Below are positions 59,450-64,000 of a stretch of 64,000 nt of DNA, one piece after another (position 1 is the first letter of the stretch; each line of letters starts with the position of its first letter). Under the pieces are notes generated by a model that was not told where the DNA came from, ran no database searches, and saw nothing but the letters and a program-made list of their open reading frames with translations. Both the position numbers and the translations under genes were made by a program. The stretch lies in the NCBI GenBank assembly GCA_951812745.1, contig OX638327.1, forward strand, positions 558,001 to 622,000. The letters run 5' to 3'. The DNA is from an uncultured Nitrospirales bacterium (GTDB lineage Bacteria > Nitrospirota > Nitrospiria > Nitrospirales > UBA8639).

Positions 59450-60028
59450 TTACCCTGACCGAAGTGGCCGGTATCGAAAGCAATTGGTCGTATGATCGTT
59501 GACCATTCCCGTGGCTTGCATGAATGCGTAACAAATAATCGAGCCGACGAATGTGAACCCCCGACGTTTCAGGTCCTGACTCATGGCATCGGAGATCGGC
59601 GTGTGACAGGGAACGTCTTGGGGGGATTTCCATCGATTCCGGATCGGTCGGTCCCTGACGAATTGCCAAATGTACTCATTAAAGCTGCCGACTTCTTTTT
59701 GAACGAGAAGAAAGGCCTGCGCATTTGAAATGGCCGCTAGAATTTTGAGCCGATTGCGAATGATAGCGGGGTTGCTCAACAGGTCCCGCACTTTTCGCGC
59801 GTCAAACCTGGCAACTGAGGCTGGGTCAAAGTGATCAAAGGCCGTGCGGAACGCTTCACGTTTTTGAAGAATCGTGTTCCAACTCAATCCGGCTTGAGCC
59901 CCTTCAAGAATGAGAAATTCGAATAGTCGCTGGTCGTCGTGGATGGGGACGCCCCATTCTTGATCATGGTACTGGATCAGGAGTGCGTTGGTCGCCCAGG
60001 AACATCGTGTGGGTGATGGCTGGCTCAT
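59450..60028 (-). CDS. tag: DNA-3-methyladenine glycosylase I
   Basis: 192 residues from the ATG at 60028 (MSQPSPTRCSWATNALLIQY); an in-frame start at 60073 would overlap the preceding gene. Removes 3-methyladenine from alkylated DNA. RCSW...YHDQEWGVPIHDDQRLFE is the family start; Cys and His residues here and HTTNCFRY (near the end) hold structural zinc. LEGAQAGLSWNTILQKREAF and FVGSIICYAFMQATGMVNDH are diagnostic. The start is 2 nt after the stop of the EEP-family gene, so they form a translationally coupled pair. Confidence 0.95.
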   Translation of the reverse strand: MSQPSPTRCSWATNALLIQYHDQEWGVPIHDDQRLFEFLILEGAQAGLSWNTILQKREAFRTAFDHFDPASVARFDARKVRDLLSNPAIIRNRLKILAAISNAQAFLLVQKEVGSFNEYIWQFVRDRPIRNRWKSPQDVPCHTPISDAMSQDLKRRGFTFVGSIICYAFMQATGMVNDHTTNCFRYRPLRSG

Positions 60029-60030
60029 CG

Positions 60031-61137
60031 TCAGTCTTTGTCCCGGTTGTCGATTTCGATGATCACGGGGCAATGATCGGACAGCCGTTGATAGGCGGGC
60101 GGGTATTCACCCTTAATCCGCCGGCATCCGGCCACGGCACAATAGCCGGTGACACGCGCCGACCGCGTGCGTATCTCGGCCATGTCTTTGGCGACCAGCA
60201 CGTGATCCAACCAATCGCCCCGACCGCGAAAATAATGCGAGCACCGAGGCTTCGGGAAAAGATCGTCGAATCCGGGCGCTTCTTTCGCCACCATGCGTCT
60301 GAGGTATTTTAATTCGGATCGTTGTGAATGATGATCACCGGCGCCCATGGTGTTGAAATCGCCAAGGATCATCACGTCTTGATCCTCTTTGAGGAAGGGC
60401 GCAACTGCGGTGTCGATCCGGTTAATCGCGGCGTGGCGAGCTCCCAGCGCAGAGACCGTGGGGCCCGATTTGAGGTGAAGGCCGATCAGGTGGAAGTCTG
60501 CACCCGGTTGGTGTGTTGATTGAACGCGTGCGTAGTGGCCGGGACGGAGTCCGCCCTCGCACGGGTTTTGTGCGGACTTGGCTCTACTGTTCAAGTGCCA
60601 GAGACTCTGCATGGCAGAAAGCGTCACCCGGCTTGCGTTCCACAGCACCCCCATGTGGTGACCTTCGGGCCTTCCGCATGGTTGCACCGCCCATTGCCAG
60701 GAATCTCCCGTTTGTCGTTCGAGTGCCGTCAATACCCGGTCCCACGCGGCCTGGGCCTTGGAGGTTGTCAGGCTTTCTTGAACGACCAAAATATCCGTTT
60801 GCATCCACACAAGGGTGCAGGTCAACCACACCAAGTCGGTCGGTGCCATGGAACGATCCGGCCGGTTGGGCGGGCTGCCAAAAGGAAACCACCGGATATT
60901 CCACGTCCCGACCCGAAGTGTGTCACGCTTCGGGACGACCATGCGTCCGCCATCCTTGACAACGCGTTCACAGTGCGTTGAAGATTTCCATACCAACGCT
61001 TCTTCCTGGGAAGAGCTTTGATGGAAAGCAGGATGAGGTACCGCTTCAAAGGCTTCGGCCACGGAGACAAGAACGACAGCGGTGCCCGCCAACGTTGCGA
61101 CCACTATGAGGCTGAGAACCAAAGAGCAAACCCGCAT
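60031..61137 (-). CDS. Exported endonuclease/exonuclease/phosphatase-family protein
   Basis: 368 residues from the ATG at 61137, chosen because AGGAA lies 7 nt before it and the signal peptide MRVCSLVLSLIVVATLAGTA follows directly; ATGs at 61152 and 61167 are also open. EEP fold signatures: LRVGTWNIRWFPFGSP, DILVVQES, LIGLHLKSG, MILGDFNTMGAGDH, DWLDHVLVA and LSDHCPVII, with the DNase I-type Asn, Glu, Asp and His residues all present. It could cut nucleic acid or hydrolyse phosphodiester lipids in the periplasm. Four cysteines (PCG, NPCEGG, PRCS, YCAVAGC) may form disulphides. It precedes tag by 2 nt. Confidence 0.88.
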   Translation of the reverse strand: MRVCSLVLSLIVVATLAGTAVVLVSVAEAFEAVPHPAFHQSSSQEEALVWKSSTHCERVVKDGGRMVVPKRDTLRVGTWNIRWFPFGSPPNRPDRSMAPTDLVWLTCTLVWMQTDILVVQESLTTSKAQAAWDRVLTALERQTGDSWQWAVQPCGRPEGHHMGVLWNASRVTLSAMQSLWHLNSRAKSAQNPCEGGLRPGHYARVQSTHQPGADFHLIGLHLKSGPTVSALGARHAAINRIDTAVAPFLKEDQDVMILGDFNTMGAGDHHSQRSELKYLRRMVAKEAPGFDDLFPKPRCSHYFRGRGDWLDHVLVAKDMAEIRTRSARVTGYCAVAGCRRIKGEYPPAYQRLSDHCPVIIEIDNRDKD

Positions 61138-61303
61138 CACGATTTCCTGCATACGTTGCCGATACATGCCAAACCTTGGCCGGGAAGGGTAGGGTAGACC
61201 GGCAGGTCCATTTCTGACGTTGGTAGTTTGGGCATTGGCAACACATTATGCTTTTTGAGAATCCGGGGGTCAAAAACGTCAATAATGTTGACTGAGGTGA
61301 GGC

Positions 61304-62986
61304 ATGACACAGACAAACGTCAATATTGAAATCGCCAATAAGGCGATCCTCCAACCAATCGAGCAGGTGGCGCAGGAAAAAATAGGACTCGCTCGGGAGG
61401 CCTTGGACCTCTACGGAAAACACAAAGCCAAAATTCCGTTGTCGGTGCTCAACGAATTGAATGAAAAGCCCGATGGGAAATTAATATTGATGACGGCCAT
61501 GACACCCACCCCGGCTGGAGAAGGCAAAACCACGACATCCGTCGGCTTGACCGACGGTCTGGCGAAGATCGGGAAAAAAGTCATGGTAGCCTTGCGGGAA
61601 CCGAGTTTGGGGCCCTGTTTCGGTATGAAAGGCGGCGCCTGCGGAGGCGGGTACGCCCAGGTCGTGCCCATGACCGACATCAATTTGCACTTTACGGGAG
61701 ACTTCCACGCCATTACCTCGGCGCATAATCTGCTCGCGGCGATGGTGGATAACCATTTGTATTGGGGGCATGACCCGTCCTTGGATGCCAGGCACATTAC
61801 CTGGCGGCGGATCATGGATATGAACGATCGGTCGTTACGCCAGATCGTCACGGGACTGGGGGCCGCCGTGAACGGCTTTGCCAGGGAAGGGAGCTTCGAC
61901 ATCACGGCGGCCTCCGAGGTCATGGCGGTGTTGTGTCTGGCGACGGATATACACGATCTGCAGCGACGGTTGGGGAACATCAAAGTCGGACAGACTCCGC
62001 AAAAAGGATTTGTCTTTGCCAAAGATATCAAAGCCCACGGTGCCATGACCGCGTTGTTGAAGGATGCGTTCAATCCCAATTTGGTCCAAACCCTGGAATG
62101 GAACCCCGCGTTGGTGCACGGGGGGCCGTTCGGCAATATTGCGCACGGGTGTAATTCGGTCGTGGCCACGAAGGCGGCCTTGAAATTGGCGGACTACGTC
62201 GTGACCGAGGCGGGATTTGGGGCCGACCTGGGTGCTGAGAAATTCTTTAACATCAAATGCCGGCGAGCGGGGTTGAGGCCGGACTGCGCCGTGGTAGTGG
62301 CCACGGTCAAGGCCTTAAAGCTGCACGGCGGAGCCGATCTCAAAGAACTGACGACGGAAAACCTCGAAGCCCTCAAACGCGGCCTGCCGAATTTAATCCG
62401 CCACCTGGACAACGTCAAGAAATTCGGAGTGCCCGTGGTGGTGGCCATTAATGAATTCTCGAGCGATACCAAGGCCGAGTTGGAACTGGTCCATGAGGTC
62501 TGCGCCGGTCGTGGAGTGAAAATGGCCTTGGCGAACCATTGGGCAAAAGGAGGGGAAGGAGCCGTTCCGTTGGCGGAGTTGGTGGTGAAGACGATCGAAG
62601 ACGAACCCACCGACTTTCGTCCACTCTATGACGACGACCTGTCGCTTGTCGAAAAAGTTCAGGTCGTATCGAAAGAGATTTATGGTGCGGACAATGCGGA
62701 TATTCCGTCACCCGTGCTCAAACAATTCGAGGAACTGGAAAACAAGGGATATCGCCGGTTTCCCATCTGCATGGCCAAGACCCAATACAGCTTTTCAACC
62801 GACCCCGATAAAAAAGGTGCCCCCACCGGATTTACGGTCCCCATTCGAGAAGTCCGGCTTTCCCTGGGGGCTGAGTTTCTCGTCGTGTTGACCGGCGGGA
62901 TCATGACGATGCCCGGGCTGCCGCGGGTGCCGGCTGCCGAAGCCGTGGGACTCGATGCCAAGGGAGACGTCGTCGGTCTGTTTTAA
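61304..62986 (+). CDS. fhs: Formate-tetrahydrofolate ligase
   Basis: 560 residues. ATP + formate + THF to 10-formyl-THF, feeding one-carbon metabolism. The P-loop [14 protein letters not shown] is near 67-80, then [44 protein letters not shown] and [20 protein letters not shown]. The C-terminal part has [19 protein letters not shown] and [20 protein letters not shown]. The length and motif set are standard. GAGGTGAGG lies before the ATG. A hairpin follows the stop. No folD or gcv genes are adjacent. Confidence 0.97.
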   Translation: MTQTNVNIEIANKAILQPIEQVAQEKIGLAREALDLYGKHKAKIPLSVLNELNEKPDGKLILMTAMTPTPAGEGKTTTSVGLTDGLAKIGKKVMVALREPSLGPCFGMKGGACGGGYAQVVPMTDINLHFTGDFHAITSAHNLLAAMVDNHLYWGHDPSLDARHITWRRIMDMNDRSLRQIVTGLGAAVNGFAREGSFDITAASEVMAVLCLATDIHDLQRRLGNIKVGQTPQKGFVFAKDIKAHGAMTALLKDAFNPNLVQTLEWNPALVHGGPFGNIAHGCNSVVATKAALKLADYVVTEAGFGADLGAEKFFNIKCRRAGLRPDCAVVVATVKALKLHGGADLKELTTENLEALKRGLPNLIRHLDNVKKFGVPVVVAINEFSSDTKAELELVHEVCAGRGVKMALANHWAKGGEGAVPLAELVVKTIEDEPTDFRPLYDDDLSLVEKVQVVSKEIYGADNADIPSPVLKQFEELENKGYRRFPICMAKTQYSFSTDPDKKGAPTGFTVPIREVRLSLGAEFLVVLTGGIMTMPGLPRVPAAEAVGLDAKGDVVGLF

Positions 62987-62997
62987 GTGAGGGCACT

Positions 62998-63027
62998 GAA
63001 GACGGGTCGAGCGAGCGTGCCGTCTTC
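62998..63027 (+). terminator. Probable terminator after fhs
   Basis: GAAGACGG (62998-63005) and CCGTCTTC (63020-63027) are exact 8-bp arms with a 14-nt loop, 12 nt after the fhs stop and followed by GCGCCCTTTTCC. The stem is good; the T-tract is short and interrupted. Confidence 0.5.
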
Positions 63028-63166
63028 GCGCCCTTTTCCGCTGTCATCCTCTGCCAAACACCAAATGGTCGTTCTGCACACCAGCCCGGGATGACCAATT
63101 AAAGCTCCCTTAGTCTTATCCCTGGCACCCCGGCGAGTATGCTATGATGACGGATCTTCGTGCGCT

Positions 63167-64000
<834 letters not shown>

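Overview
The window reads as a bacterial chromosome segment from a Gram-negative organism with an outer membrane: there are lipoprotein signals, a secretin, a periplasmic SurA-type chaperone fragment and exported redox proteins. Gene order (rho, rpmE, prfA, prmC, murA and a compact his cluster, then dnaG-rpoD), together with an exported truncated haemoglobin, a cytochrome-bd-like membrane protein and a bacterial sterol-reductase homologue, suggests a Nitrospira-like member of Nitrospirota. That assignment is inference; no 16S or other marker is present. I found no tRNA, rRNA, CRISPR array, transposase or prophage.

Layout. 0.3-6 kb: a MoxR-like AAA+ ATPase with a large unrecognised partner, then an unusually long NAD-dependent DNA ligase followed by a leftover piece of an ordinary ligA 3' end. 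6-12 kb: a CNNM/CorC membrane protein, a hypothetical protein, two paralogous 63-residue exported acidic proteins around an AT-rich spacer, a NiCoT/UreH-type metal transporter, and a sterol C14-reductase-like protein. 12-17 kb: mutS2, queG, a Cys-rich exported protein and a YbdK-type carboxylate-amine ligase. 18-21 kb: an exported protein, a protein with a HEPN-like C-terminus, and a VapBC toxin-antitoxin pair. 21-32 kb: envelope, redox and signalling genes. These are a SurA-N protein, a cupredoxin, a sigma-54 activator with a cysteine-bearing PAS domain, a clear sigma-54 promoter driving DUF1264 and cytochrome c genes, a histidine kinase / exported truncated globin / response regulator set, and a bd-like membrane protein. 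33-36.5 kb: an MSHA-like pilus/secretion triplet (MshL secretin, MshM ATPase, MshN TPR protein).

38-53 kb is core information processing and biosynthesis: rho, rpmE, prfA-prmC-murA, then hisG(short)-hisD-hisB-hisH-lipoprotein-hisA-hisF-hisIE with many overlapping starts and stops, then a good sigma-70 promoter and dnaG-rpoD ending at a strong intrinsic terminator. The middle of rpoD uses an almost one-codon-per-amino-acid set ending in G. 53-64 kb: a TPR/2OG-Fe(II) oxygenase, a frameshifted DsrE-like remnant, a ComEA-like protein, an M32 carboxypeptidase, an O-methyltransferase, a small conserved-looking protein, tag with an exported EEP nuclease/phosphatase, fhs, and the 5' part of uvrB.

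The observations most worth checking are the paired acidic exported micro-proteins with 32-bp-phased repeats and flanking inverted repeats, the ligase replacement scar, the codon mosaic in rpoD, the sigma-54 redox module, and the globin placed between a kinase and its regulator.
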